Positions 25,789 through 35,664 of a stretch of 64,000 nt of DNA are shown here, one piece after another. The notes under the pieces are model-generated. The model did no database searches, was not told where the DNA came from, and saw nothing but the letters and a program-made list of their open reading frames with translations. Location of the stretch: the NCBI GenBank assembly GCA_947498595.1, contig CANMKX010000003.1, forward strand, positions 62,001-126,000. Reading direction: 5' to 3'. The translations under genes were made by a program, and so were the position numbers. This DNA comes from an uncultured Aquimarina sp. GTDB lineage: Bacteria > Bacteroidota > Bacteroidia > Flavobacteriales > Flavobacteriaceae. How positions within the stretch are numbered: position 1 is the stretch's first letter; the number at the start of each line of letters is the position of its first letter.

Positions 25789-27147
25789 CTATTCTGCATT
25801 GTCTAAAAATTCTTTAAACTTCTCCGTCCACTTTTCAAGAATGTTTTTTCTTGGTTTTATTTCTTCTTTTGGCTCTTCTTCAATGATCTCTTCTTTCTCT
25901 TCTGCCTTTTGCTTTTCCAATTCAGCTTCTCTTTCTTGCTCTAAAAGGGCTTCTTTTAAAGCTGCTTTTTGCTGTCTTTTGATATCTGTTAAACTATCCA
26001 TTACTAGTCCTACTGCAGTTGCATACATTGGACTTGTAGTTTCTGCATCACTATTACCTGCCAAATGCTCATTAGGATATCCTATACGAGTATCCATTCC
26101 TGTAATATATTCTACTAGTTGTTTTAAATGTTTTAATTGAGATCCTCCTCCTGTTAAAACAATACCTGCTATCAATTTTTTCTTGGCAGACTCATGTCCA
26201 TAATTCTTAATCTCAACAAAGACTTGTTCTACAATTTCAACAACTCTAGCGTGAATAATTTTTGATAGGTTCTTTAATGTTATCTCTTTTGGTTCTCTTC
26301 CTCTTAATCCTGGAATTGAAACAATTTCATTGTCTTTATTTTCTCCTGGCCACGCAGATCCAAATTTCACTTTCAGTAATTCAGCCTGTTTTTCGATAAT
26401 AGAACATCCTTCTTTTATATCTTCTGTTATTACATTTCCTCCAAAAGGAATCACAGCAGTATGACGGATAATACCATCTTTAAAAATGGCTAAATCTGTG
26501 GTTCCACCACCTATATCTATTAAAGCGACTCCCGCTTCTTTTTCTTCTTGGCTTAACACTGCATTTGCAGATGCTAATGGTTCTAAAGTAACATCTGATA
26601 AACCTAAACCAGAACTTTTAACACATCTACCAATATTACGAATAGATGTTATTTGCCCTACTACTACATGAAAATTCGCTTCTAATCGCCCTCCAAACAT
26701 TCCTACAGGAGCTTTTATTTCTCCTTGTCCATCTACTTTATATTCTTGCGGTAGTACGTGCAAAATCTCCTCTCCTGGGAGCATTACTAATTTATGAACT
26801 TGATCACATAACTGATCAATATCTCTATCATCGATTACAGCATCAGAATTTACTCTTGTGATATAATCACTATGCTGCAAACTACGTATATGTTGTCCTG
26901 CAATCCCTACTGTTACTTCTTCAATTTTAACTCCAGAAACATTTTCTGCTTCTTGTACAGCTTGCTGTATAGATTGTATGGTTTGTGTAATATTATTTAC
27001 AACACCACGATGTACTCCTAAGCTTTTTGATTTACCAATCCCTAGGACTTCCATTTTCCCATACTCATTATACCGTCCTACCATAGCAACAATCTTTGTT
27101 GTTCCTATATCTAATCCTACCGCTATTTCATGTTGTTCTGTTTCCAT
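25789..27147 (-). CDS. ftsA: Cell division actin-like protein FtsA
   Basis: A 452-residue actin-family ATPase that anchors FtsZ to the membrane. The phosphate loop GLDIGTTKIVAMVG opens the protein, ALIDIGGGTTDLAIF is the second phosphate motif, and GIVLTGGGSQLK the adenosine motif. A Glu/Lys-rich segment (about 400-432) precedes a final amphipathic helix (the last 20 residues, with Trp and Phe), the expected membrane-targeting element. It follows ftsQ by 7 bp. Confidence 0.96.
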   Translation of the reverse strand: METEQHEIAVGLDIGTTKIVAMVGRYNEYGKMEVLGIGKSKSLGVHRGVVNNITQTIQSIQQAVQEAENVSGVKIEEVTVGIAGQHIRSLQHSDYITRVNSDAVIDDRDIDQLCDQVHKLVMLPGEEILHVLPQEYKVDGQGEIKAPVGMFGGRLEANFHVVVGQITSIRNIGRCVKSSGLGLSDVTLEPLASANAVLSQEEKEAGVALIDIGGGTTDLAIFKDGIIRHTAVIPFGGNVITEDIKEGCSIIEKQAELLKVKFGSAWPGENKDNEIVSIPGLRGREPKEITLKNLSKIIHARVVEIVEQVFVEIKNYGHESAKKKLIAGIVLTGGGSQLKHLKQLVEYITGMDTRIGYPNEHLAGNSDAETTSPMYATAVGLVMDSLTDIKRQQKAALKEALLEQEREAELEKQKAEEKEEIIEEEPKEEIKPRKNILEKWTEKFKEFLDNAE

Positions 27148-27154
27148 ATTGGTA

Positions 27155-27871
27155 TTACTTTTTTGTACACACTACTTGATTTCTATACTGCAAATCAACA
27201 ATAGCATAATCTCTTAGGCTTTTGTCTTTTCTTGCTTTTTGATAAAAAGCTTTTAAATTATTCACTTTTCTATCAATATTTTTAATTTCCCCAAAATAGA
27301 TCAAGAATGGATATATTCTCATTTTAAGCTCATATTCTAATTTCTCATTTTTTGAAATTTGAACAATATGTTTTCTTAAAAATTCATCTTCATATATCTT
27401 CTTTAATAATGGATATATTTCTTCAACATCATTTTTATCTACATTATACACTAATGGCACGTGTGCTGTGTAATTTTTTGACAAAGGAACTATTTCTCCA
27501 TAGTCATCAACGTAAAAAGAAGGCAAAGCGCTTACCCTAGCAATGGGGGTGCGTTGCCTGACATTAACTTTAAGTTCTCCATTTACAGTAAGATACACAT
27601 CAGAATCTTTAACCATTTTATGTGTATCCAACCTTGATTCTATCGTATTCAAAACTAAAGTTTCTTTCTCAACATTTCCAAAAGAATCTTGATTTTGTAT
27701 TAACAATTTGTTAACCACTGATTCTGTGATATATGGGTTTTGTTCTCCTTGAAACTCTATTGTTGCATTTTTTATAGCACGAGCATTGTTACGCTTATTT
27801 GTAAACGCAAAAACAACGATCAATATTAATATTAATCCTATAGTTCGTATATGTCTAATATTAAATTTCAA
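27155..27871 (-). CDS. ftsQ: Cell division protein FtsQ
   Basis: A 238-residue bitopic membrane protein of the divisome, linking FtsB/FtsL to the ring. One transmembrane segment (about 9-24) follows a short basic N-terminus; the periplasmic part has a POTRA-like region and the segment LKVNVRQRTPIARV typical of FtsQ. The start is a TTG at 27869-27871, just downstream of an in-frame stop and inside the murC end (11-bp overlap); no ATG is available. The weak start may hold FtsQ at a low level. Confidence 0.9.
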   Translation of the reverse strand: MKFNIRHIRTIGLILILIVVFAFTNKRNNARAIKNATIEFQGEQNPYITESVVNKLLIQNQDSFGNVEKETLVLNTIESRLDTHKMVKDSDVYLTVNGELKVNVRQRTPIARVSALPSFYVDDYGEIVPLSKNYTAHVPLVYNVDKNDVEEIYPLLKKIYEDEFLRKHIVQISKNEKLEYELKMRIYPFLIYFGEIKNIDRKVNNLKAFYQKARKDKSLRDYAIVDLQYRNQVVCTKK

Positions 27872-29216
27872 CGCTTAATGCTTCTTTTATTACTTTAACT
27901 TGTTCTCCTATATCTCCTGCTCCAATAGTTACAATAACTTGTGCTGAACTTTTCTTTATTTCTGAGACCAATGTATTTTTGGTCACCATTTTTTTATGCT
28001 CTGATGATACTTTCTCCAATAACCATGTTGAAGTTACACCTTCAATAGGTACTTCTCTCGCTGGATATATATCTAAAAGCATAATTTCATCAAAATCACT
28101 TAAGCTTTTTGCAAAATCATCTGCAAAATCTTGTGTTCTACTAAATAGGTGTGGTTGAAAAATTGCCAATACTTTTTTATTAGGATGCATTTCTCTAACC
28201 GCTTGATGCACTGCTGATATTTCTGTAGGATGATGTGCATAATCATCTATATATACTAATTCTTCGGTTCTAATTTTATATGAAAATCTACGCTGTACTC
28301 CTTTGAAATTCGATAAGGCCTTTGCTAACAACTCGGTTGGGGGGCCGTATAATTGTGCTATTGCAAAGGCCGTGATAGCATTTAACAAGTTATGTTTACC
28401 TGGTAAGTTTAAATGCAATTCCTTAACAATAGTGCTATCTGGCATTCTTAAATCAAATACATAAGCTCCATTAATTATCCTAATATTATGAGCACAGTAA
28501 TCTGATTCATCATCTATTCCAAAAGTCATTCCTCCTAACGGTAATCCATTACGAACTAATAAATGATCTTTTGCTCTTAAAGAGAACTCTTCAAAAGATT
28601 CTTGTAATGCTTCTGGTTTTTCATATATATCTAAGTGATCTGCATCCATTGATGTCACAGCCACAACATCTGGATATAGTTGTAGAAAAGAACGATCAAA
28701 TTCGTCTGCTTCAACTACAATTACTTCATTTCCTTCTAGTACTAAATTTGAATTATAATTTTCACTTATTCCTCCTAAAAATGCTGTTACTTTTTCTCCA
28801 CTTTCTTTTAACAAATGTGCTAATATTGCTGTCGTAGTGGTTTTACCGTGTGTACCTGCTACGGCAAGTGTATAAACACCTTTAGTTATAACTCCTAAAA
28901 TTTCGGCTCGTTTTTTAATTTCAAAACCGTTTTCTTTAAAATAACTTAGTTCACTATGTTCACTAGGAACTGCTGGAGTGTATATTATTAATGTATTTTC
29001 TTTATCTAGAAATACGTTATTTACTTTTTCGATTGCATCTTCAAAATGAATTTCAATTCCTATGTTTGTTAAACTTTCTGTAATTGCAGAAGGGGTTTTA
29101 TCATACCCTGCTACTTGTTTACCTAGGTAATTAAAATATCTAGCTAAGGCACTCATTCCTATTCCGCCTATGCCGATAAAGTATATATTTTGTATGTCTT
29201 TTAATTCTTTATTCAT
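27861..29216 (-). CDS. murC: UDP-N-acetylmuramate--L-alanine ligase MurC
   Basis: A 451-residue Mur ligase that adds L-Ala to UDP-MurNAc in the cytoplasm. The N-terminal UDP-binding loop is FIGIGGIGMSALAR, the ATP loop AGTHGKTTTTA (about 117), followed by the central DADHLDIY block and the C-terminal DDYAHHPTEI. I chose the ATG at 29214-29216, which starts one base after the murG stop, rather than the in-frame TTG nine bases upstream. It overlaps ftsQ. Confidence 0.97.
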   Translation of the reverse strand: MNKELKDIQNIYFIGIGGIGMSALARYFNYLGKQVAGYDKTPSAITESLTNIGIEIHFEDAIEKVNNVFLDKENTLIIYTPAVPSEHSELSYFKENGFEIKKRAEILGVITKGVYTLAVAGTHGKTTTTAILAHLLKESGEKVTAFLGGISENYNSNLVLEGNEVIVVEADEFDRSFLQLYPDVVAVTSMDADHLDIYEKPEALQESFEEFSLRAKDHLLVRNGLPLGGMTFGIDDESDYCAHNIRIINGAYVFDLRMPDSTIVKELHLNLPGKHNLLNAITAFAIAQLYGPPTELLAKALSNFKGVQRRFSYKIRTEELVYIDDYAHHPTEISAVHQAVREMHPNKKVLAIFQPHLFSRTQDFADDFAKSLSDFDEIMLLDIYPAREVPIEGVTSTWLLEKVSSEHKKMVTKNTLVSEIKKSSAQVIVTIGAGDIGEQVKVIKEALSVEI

Positions 29217-29217
29217 T

Positions 29218-30312
29218 TTAACCAATCAAGCTTTCTATTTCGTCTACTATCTTTTCTGTTGCTTTTGGCATTGCCAACTTCTTAATTTCACTACTTAACG
29301 TAGCTTGTTTTTCTTCTGATTCAGATATTTCTTTAAAGACATTATCAAATTGATTTTCTAAATCATTTTCTTTTATCATTAATGCACCTCCAACTTCTAC
29401 GATTGCTTGCGCATTTTTTGTTTGATGGTCTTCTGCTACATTAGGTGATGGTATAAATAATACTGGTTTACCTACAATACATAATTCTGACACCGAACTT
29501 GCTCCTGCTCGAGAAATAATAATGTTTGCTGCTGCATATGCCAAATCCATTGTATCTAAATACGCATGAACTTGAACATTCTCTTTTTCATTGTATTTTT
29601 TATATTGTTCATAATACAAGCTTCCACATTGCCATATTATTTGAAGATTCTGTTCTTCAAAAAACAATAATTTTTCTTCGATCAATTGGTTAATTCTTCT
29701 TGCACCTAAACTTCCCCCTAATACTAATAGAGTCAGTTTCTCTTCTTTTAACTCATAAGCTGCATTTGCTGTTGATCGCTTATTTTTTATAGTCAATAAA
29801 TCTTGACGTACAGGGTTTCCTGTTTTTATAATTTTTTCTTTAGGAAAAAAACGTTCTAAATGATCATATGCTACACAGATTTTATCCGAGTTCTTCGCCA
29901 ACCATTTGTTTGTTATTCCTGGAAAAGAATTTTGTTCCTGTAATAGTGTAGGGATTTTTTTTACATTGGCCATTTTAAGCAATGGTCCACTTGCAAAACC
30001 TCCAGTACCTATAGCAATATCTGGTTTAAATTCTTTAATAATTTTTCTAGATTTCCATAGACTACTTATAAGTTTTAAAGGGAACATTAGGTTTTTTAAT
30101 GTTATTTTTCTTTGGATACCACTTATCCAAAGACCTTTAATATCATAGCCAGCACTAGGTACTTTTTGCATCTCCATACGATCACTTGCTCCTACAAATA
30201 AAAACTTAGTCGTAGGATATCTTCGCTTTAGCTCATTTGCTATAGCAATCGCTGGATATATATGTCCACCTGTTCCTCCTCCGGATATTATAATTCTAAG
30301 TTCTTTTTTCAT
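29218..30312 (-). CDS. murG: Lipid II synthase MurG
   Basis: A 364-residue GT28 glycosyltransferase that adds GlcNAc to lipid I on the inner face of the membrane. The N-terminal G-loop [16 protein letters not shown] and the second G-loop [11 protein letters not shown] (about 197-207) are intact, and [12 protein letters not shown] with [17 protein letters not shown] form the UDP-GlcNAc site. The ATG overlaps the ftsW stop by 4 bp. Confidence 0.97.
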   Translation of the reverse strand: MKKELRIIISGGGTGGHIYPAIAIANELKRRYPTTKFLFVGASDRMEMQKVPSAGYDIKGLWISGIQRKITLKNLMFPLKLISSLWKSRKIIKEFKPDIAIGTGGFASGPLLKMANVKKIPTLLQEQNSFPGITNKWLAKNSDKICVAYDHLERFFPKEKIIKTGNPVRQDLLTIKNKRSTANAAYELKEEKLTLLVLGGSLGARRINQLIEEKLLFFEEQNLQIIWQCGSLYYEQYKKYNEKENVQVHAYLDTMDLAYAAANIIISRAGASSVSELCIVGKPVLFIPSPNVAEDHQTKNAQAIVEVGGALMIKENDLENQFDNVFKEISESEEKQATLSSEIKKLAMPKATEKIVDEIESLIG

Positions 30313-31535
30313 AAAATATCTGTACTAAAATGATCAAATGATACATTCTTATCCTCTAGTATGTCATCTTTATTGATGTTGATGTTCTCGTCGTTGTTTT
30401 CTTTTATTTCTTTACTTACACTCAAGACTATTCCTATTGCCAAACACGTCATCCATATGGAGGTTCCTCCACTACTTATTAGGGGTAATGTTTGTCCTGT
30501 TACAGGAAATAATTCGACTGCTACAGCCATGTTAATTAATGCTTGAAAAACGATCGGCAAACCTACTCCAATTACTAACAATTTTCCAAACACATCGCTA
30601 CTTTTATGTGCTACCATCACTAACCTGAATAACAGCAACATATACATAGACATCAAAAAAATTGCTCCTATAAGCCCCCATTCTTCAATAATTATGGCAT
30701 AAATAAAATCTGAAGACGACTGTGGTAAAAAGTTTTTCTGTACACTTTTCCCTGGACCTTGTCCTATAATTCCTCCTCTTGCAATTGCTATTTTTGCACG
30801 TTCTATTTGATAGTTTGCTTCGCTCTCTTTTTCGTTTGAAAAATAATTTTCAACTCTACTTACCCAGGTATCAACTCGGTTAGGAAACAAACCTGGAAAT
30901 GCTTTTGCAGTTAGCATAAACATTGTCAAAGCTACTACTCCTGTTCCTATTACAAATACAATATATTTTATTGGATAGCCTCCTAAGAACACAAGCATAA
31001 TTACCATTGAAAAAATAATGGCTGTTGTTGAAAAGTTTGCTGGTAATATCAACATCAAAATAACAAACACCGGAGTCCACAAGGGTAATATAGTCTCCTT
31101 AAAAACAACAACTTTATCTTTTATTTTTGATAAATATCTTGCCACATATGCCATAAGTACAACTGCTGCTAACGTAGAGGTTTGAAACGTCACTCCCACT
31201 AATGGAACTCGTATCCATCTACTAGCATTTGCTCCGCCAATAATTGTACCTTGTGCCATGGTCACCAATAGCAGCATTACTACTACTGGAAGCATAATTA
31301 TAGAAAGTCCTTTAAAATAGTTATAAGGTATCTTATGGACTACATATACTATAATAAATCCCAATATTAAATGTGCAAAATGCTTTCTTAGGTACCCAAA
31401 AGTATCTCCATCCCCATATAGATAGGCTAAATTACTACTAGCACTATATACAGGTAAAAAGGAAAACAGCGCTAATAAAGCCACAACGGCCCATATCACT
31501 CGATCTCCTCCTATTTTTGTTAGCATTTTACTCAT
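30309..31535 (-). CDS. ftsW: Peptidoglycan glycosyltransferase FtsW
   Basis: A 408-residue SEDS-family polytopic membrane protein with about ten hydrophobic segments. It polymerises lipid II at the division site together with FtsI. Characteristic are the GGANASRWI region after the fourth helix, the large periplasmic loop with [22 protein letters not shown], and the C-terminal [17 protein letters not shown]. The last 35 residues form an acidic, Asn/Asp-rich cytoplasmic tail. It overlaps murG by 4 bp and follows murD by 21 bp. Confidence 0.95.
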   Translation of the reverse strand: MSKMLTKIGGDRVIWAVVALLALFSFLPVYSASSNLAYLYGDGDTFGYLRKHFAHLILGFIIVYVVHKIPYNYFKGLSIIMLPVVVMLLLVTMAQGTIIGGANASRWIRVPLVGVTFQTSTLAAVVLMAYVARYLSKIKDKVVVFKETILPLWTPVFVILMLILPANFSTTAIIFSMVIMLVFLGGYPIKYIVFVIGTGVVALTMFMLTAKAFPGLFPNRVDTWVSRVENYFSNEKESEANYQIERAKIAIARGGIIGQGPGKSVQKNFLPQSSSDFIYAIIIEEWGLIGAIFLMSMYMLLLFRLVMVAHKSSDVFGKLLVIGVGLPIVFQALINMAVAVELFPVTGQTLPLISSGGTSIWMTCLAIGIVLSVSKEIKENNDENININKDDILEDKNVSFDHFSTDIL

Positions 31536-31556
31536 TATAATTGTATCCCTTCTTTT

Positions 31557-32909
31557 TTATAATTCTCTTACAGCTTGTTTAAACTGCATCCCTCTATCTT
31601 CATAACTTTTAAACAAATCAAAACTAGCACAAGCTGGTGATAATAATACATTATCATTACGTTCTGAAACTTCGTAAGCTGCTTTTACTGCTTCACTCAT
31701 AGATGCTGTTTCGATAATAGTATCTACACAATTACCAAAAGCATCAATAATTTTTGAATTATCTAAACCTAAACAGATGATAGCTCTTACTTTTTCGTTT
31801 ACCAAAGCAAACAAATCACTATAATCATTTCCTTTATCTACACCTCCAACAATCCAAACTGTAGATGCTTTCATTGCATCCAATGCATAAAATGTTGCAT
31901 TCACATTTGTTGCTTTTGAATCGTTTATGTATTGTACGTTATTAATTTTTAATACATCTTCTAATCGATGTTCAACTCCATGAAAGTTTTCCAAACTTTC
32001 TCTAATAGTTGTTTTACGAATTCGCAATAATTGTGCTACTGTAGAAGCTGCCATTGCGTTCTTTATATTATGATTTCCTTTTAATGCTAAATCTGATGTT
32101 GACATAGTAAATTCGTTATTATCTACTGTTATTTTAATATTGTTATCTTCCAAATAAGCTCCATTTTCAAATTTTTTATGCAATGAAAACGGAAGTAATC
32201 TTGCTTGAATAGAATGTTTTTTTATATAGTTAACTATTACTTCATCATCGGCATCATATATCAAATAATCATTTTTTGTTTGATTTTTTGTTATGCGAAA
32301 CTTTGATGCGATATATAGTTCAAAATCGTAATTATATCGATCTAAATGATCTGGTGTAATGTTTGTTATTATTGCAATATGTGGCGCAAATTTAAATACT
32401 CCATCTAATTGAAAACTGCTTAACTCTAGCACATAGTTTTTGTAATCATTCTCCGCGATTATTTTCGCAAAACTATCTCCTATATTACCTGCCATGCACA
32501 CATCTAATTCACCATTTTTTAATACGTGATGTGTAAGCATTGTTGTTGTTGTCTTTCCATTACTCCCTGTAATTCCCACAATATTAGCTTGGGTATATTT
32601 GGAAGCAAATTCTATTTCAGACACTATTAGGGTTCCTTTTTCATTAAGTTGCTTTATTATCTTAACATTTTCAGGTATCCCAGGGCTTTTCATAACTACA
32701 TTTGCATTCAAAATCTTAGATTCTGTATGCGTTCCCTCTTCCCATTCTATTCCAAAATTTATAAGAACTTCTTTATATTCTTTGCCAATGTTTCCTTTAT
32801 CTGAAACAAAAACTTCAAATCCTTCTTTTTTTCCTAAGATTGCTGTCCCAACTCCGCTTTCGCCTCCTCCTAAAACAACTAATCTTTTTGTTTTTACTTC
32901 AGGTTTCAC
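31557..32909 (-). CDS. murD: UDP-MurNAc-L-alanine--D-glutamate ligase MurD
   Basis: A 450-residue Mur ligase adding D-Glu to UDP-MurNAc-L-Ala. It has the N-terminal LGGGESGVGTA loop, the ATP loop GITGSNGKTTTTML (about 115), NITPDHLDRY, and NDSKATNVNAT in the C-terminal domain. The start is GTG (32907-32909); no ATG is available near the family start. It follows mraY by 11 bp. Confidence 0.96.
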   Translation of the reverse strand: MKPEVKTKRLVVLGGGESGVGTAILGKKEGFEVFVSDKGNIGKEYKEVLINFGIEWEEGTHTESKILNANVVMKSPGIPENVKIIKQLNEKGTLIVSEIEFASKYTQANIVGITGSNGKTTTTMLTHHVLKNGELDVCMAGNIGDSFAKIIAENDYKNYVLELSSFQLDGVFKFAPHIAIITNITPDHLDRYNYDFELYIASKFRITKNQTKNDYLIYDADDEVIVNYIKKHSIQARLLPFSLHKKFENGAYLEDNNIKITVDNNEFTMSTSDLALKGNHNIKNAMAASTVAQLLRIRKTTIRESLENFHGVEHRLEDVLKINNVQYINDSKATNVNATFYALDAMKASTVWIVGGVDKGNDYSDLFALVNEKVRAIICLGLDNSKIIDAFGNCVDTIIETASMSEAVKAAYEVSERNDNVLLSPACASFDLFKSYEDRGMQFKQAVREL

Positions 32910-32920
32910 TTTTTTAAATT

Positions 32921-34153
32921 TTATCTTACCTTAAGTGTTATTATAGTAATTATTGCTAATAAGATTCCGATAATCCAAAATCTTGCTACAATTTTACTTT
33001 CATGTATTCCTTTTTTCTGATAATGGTGATGAATTGGCGACATTAAAAACACTCTTCTTCCTTCTCCATATTTACTTTTTGTATATTTAAACCAACTTAC
33101 TTGTATCATTACTGATAATGTTTCTATGAAGAATATTCCGCATAGTATTGGTATTAAAAATTCTTTTCTAGTAGCGATAGCTATCACGGCTATGATCCCT
33201 CCTATGGTTAAACTTCCTGTATCTCCCATAAACACTTGTGCTGGATATGTATTATACCATAAAAAACCAACCAAAGCTCCTGCAAATGCTGCAATATAAA
33301 TTGTCATTTCTCCCGAATTGGGGATATACATTACATTGAGATAATCTGAGAATATTATATTTCCTGATACCCAAGCAAACAATCCTAATGTTAATACTAT
33401 TATTGCCGAAGAACCCGCTGCTAGCCCATCAATACCGTCTGTTAAATTAGCTCCATTAGATACTGCTGTTATAATAAAAATCACAAATGGTATGAATATT
33501 ATCCACGAATACTTTATATAATCTGGATTAATCCAAGTAATTAAACTTGCATAATCAAATTCATTATTTTTCAAAAAAGGCAACGTTGTCTTAGTCGACT
33601 TCTGCTCTGGTAAAAACTCTCTTTTAGCCTGATTACTTGATTCAACTTGCTCTATACCATCCTTTACAATTTCTTGTTTTATTGTTATATCGCTATGAAA
33701 ATACATTGTACATCCTACAATAATACCAAGTCCAACTTGTCCTATTATTTTAAATTTACCCTGTAATCCTTCTTTATTTTTCTTTAAAATTTTCAGATAA
33801 TCATCTAAAAACCCTATCGCTCCCATCCATATAGTCGTAACAATCAATAAGATTACATATATATTATCAAGTTTAGCAAAAAGCAATACGGGTATTAGAG
33901 TTGCCAGAATAATTATAACCCCTCCCATTGTTGGTGTTCCCGCTTTTTCTGATTGTCCTTCTAATCCTAATTCTCTTATGCTTTCTCCTAATTGTTTTTT
34001 TCTTAAAAAAAGAATGATTCTTTTTCCGTATATAGTTGATATCGACAATGACAATAAAATAGCCATTGCTGCTCTAAATGTTATAAATTGAAACAATCCT
34101 GCTCCTGGAAGCTGGTATTGATTTTCTAAATATTCAAATAGATAGTATAACAT
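32921..34153 (-). CDS. mraY: Phospho-MurNAc-pentapeptide transferase MraY
   Basis: A 410-residue polytopic membrane enzyme that makes lipid I. Diagnostic motifs are KAGTPTMGG with the following helix, [20 protein letters not shown] and the C-terminal HHHYQKKG. An insertion of about 70 residues around 165-215 ([15 protein letters not shown]) relative to the 360-residue E. coli enzyme forms a periplasmic or cytoplasmic loop, common in Bacteroidota MraY to my knowledge. It follows murE after 47 bp. Confidence 0.96.
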   Translation of the reverse strand: MLYYLFEYLENQYQLPGAGLFQFITFRAAMAILLSLSISTIYGKRIILFLRKKQLGESIRELGLEGQSEKAGTPTMGGVIIILATLIPVLLFAKLDNIYVILLIVTTIWMGAIGFLDDYLKILKKNKEGLQGKFKIIGQVGLGIIVGCTMYFHSDITIKQEIVKDGIEQVESSNQAKREFLPEQKSTKTTLPFLKNNEFDYASLITWINPDYIKYSWIIFIPFVIFIITAVSNGANLTDGIDGLAAGSSAIIVLTLGLFAWVSGNIIFSDYLNVMYIPNSGEMTIYIAAFAGALVGFLWYNTYPAQVFMGDTGSLTIGGIIAVIAIATRKEFLIPILCGIFFIETLSVMIQVSWFKYTKSKYGEGRRVFLMSPIHHHYQKKGIHESKIVARFWIIGILLAIITIITLKVR

Positions 34154-34200
34154 AGTTTGTTGATTACAATATCATCAAGATCTTTCCCCTAATCTTAATG

Positions 34201-35664
34201 CTATTTATTAAGTTTCGTTAATTCGTTTTTCACTATCTCAAAGTCATTAAAATCATTGCGTATCCCATTTACTTCTTGATATGTTTCATGCCCTTTTCCT
34301 GCTATTAAAATAATATCATTCTCCTGAGCTAATTGACAAGCTGTTTTTATTGCTTGTTTTCTATCTGTTATTGCTAATGTTTTTTTATAATCCTCTCCTG
34401 CTACTCCATTTTCTATATCTTCAATGATCTTTTCTGGAACTTCAGTTCTTGGATTATCACTAGTAAAAATAGTCTTATCACTAAATTTAGCCGCAATATT
34501 TCCCATTATCGGCCTTTTAGTTTTATCTCGATCTCCTCCACATCCAACAACTGTTATCAATGTTTCATTTTTTGTACGGATATCGTTTATTGTTTCTAGC
34601 ACATTTTTAAGAGCATCTGGAGTATGAGCATAATCTACTATTGCTGTTATTTTTTGATCAGAAATTGTATATTGAAATCTTCCACTTACACTTTCTAAAT
34701 TACTTAATAGTTGTAATGTTTCTAAAGTTTCTAATCCTAATAAATTTGCTGTTCCAAAAATTGCTAACAAATTATAAGCATTAAAACTTCCTATTAATTT
34801 CACCCAAACTTCATTATCATTTAGACGTAGTAATAAACCTTGTAAACTATTCTCTAAGATTTGTCCTCTATAATCAGCATACGATTTTAAAGCATATTCA
34901 TGTTTTTTTGCTTTCGTATTCTGAAGCATTACACTTCCGTTTTTATCATCTTTATTAGTAAGAGCAAAAGCATGCTTAGGTAATTGATCAAAAAACACTT
35001 TTTTTACATCTCTATATTCTTTAAATGTTTCGTGATAATCTAAGTGATCATGTGATAAGTTCGTAAAAACTCCTCCTTCAAAAACCAATCCTTCGGTACG
35101 TTTTTGATGAATCCCATGCGAACTAACTTCCATAAAACAATAATCTACTCCTTCTTCAATCATTTCGTTGAGATAATAATTGATTTTAAGAGAATCTGGT
35201 GTTGTATGAGTTGCTTTGTATTCTTGTGTATCTACCATAATTTTTACGGTTGATAACAATCCTACTTTATACCCTGCTTTTTGAAAAAGTTGATACAATA
35301 ATGTCGCTATAGTAGTTTTACCATTCGTACCTGTTATTCCTACTAATTTTAATTTAGCTGAAGGTTCGTTATAATAATTAGAGGCCATAAAAGCTAATGC
35401 TTCTTTGGTATCTAAAACTTGGATATATGTTATTCCTTCTACTATATTTTCTGGCAAGGATTCACAAACAATAGCGATCGCTCCTTTTGATATTACTTGC
35501 TCAATATATTGATGACCATCGACTACTGTTCCTCCAATAGCTACAAAGACATCTTTTGCATTTATTTCTCTAGAATCAAATGCAATTTTATCAATAACGA
35601 TCGCAGTATCACCTACCACTTTTTGGATCCCTACTTTATATAATATGTCTTTTAAAATTCTCAC
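34201..35664 (-). CDS. murE: UDP-MurNAc-tripeptide synthetase MurE
   Basis: A 487-residue Mur ligase adding the third residue, expected to be meso-diaminopimelate. ATP loop GITGTNGKTTIATLL (about 110), VSSHGIHQKR, FTNLSHDHLDYH and the C-terminal TSDNPRTEVPEKI are visible; DNPR is the motif that selects meso-Dap. The start is a GTG (35662-35664) that overlaps the ftsI stop as GTGA, so the two are translationally coupled. Confidence 0.97.
   Translation of the reverse strand: MRILKDILYKVGIQKVVGDTAIVIDKIAFDSREINAKDVFVAIGGTVVDGHQYIEQVISKGAIAIVCESLPENIVEGITYIQVLDTKEALAFMASNYYNEPSAKLKLVGITGTNGKTTIATLLYQLFQKAGYKVGLLSTVKIMVDTQEYKATHTTPDSLKINYYLNEMIEEGVDYCFMEVSSHGIHQKRTEGLVFEGGVFTNLSHDHLDYHETFKEYRDVKKVFFDQLPKHAFALTNKDDKNGSVMLQNTKAKKHEYALKSYADYRGQILENSLQGLLLRLNDNEVWVKLIGSFNAYNLLAIFGTANLLGLETLETLQLLSNLESVSGRFQYTISDQKITAIVDYAHTPDALKNVLETINDIRTKNETLITVVGCGGDRDKTKRPIMGNIAAKFSDKTIFTSDNPRTEVPEKIIEDIENGVAGEDYKKTLAITDRKQAIKTACQLAQENDIILIAGKGHETYQEVNGIRNDFNDFEIVKNELTKLNK

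Noticed and set aside
25694-26140. 148-codon open frame on the plus strand opposite ftsA
   Set aside because: Fully antisense to a certain gene, Ser/Phe-rich, with no motif.
32599-32934. 111-codon plus-strand frame opposite murD
   Set aside because: Antisense to murD, no family features.
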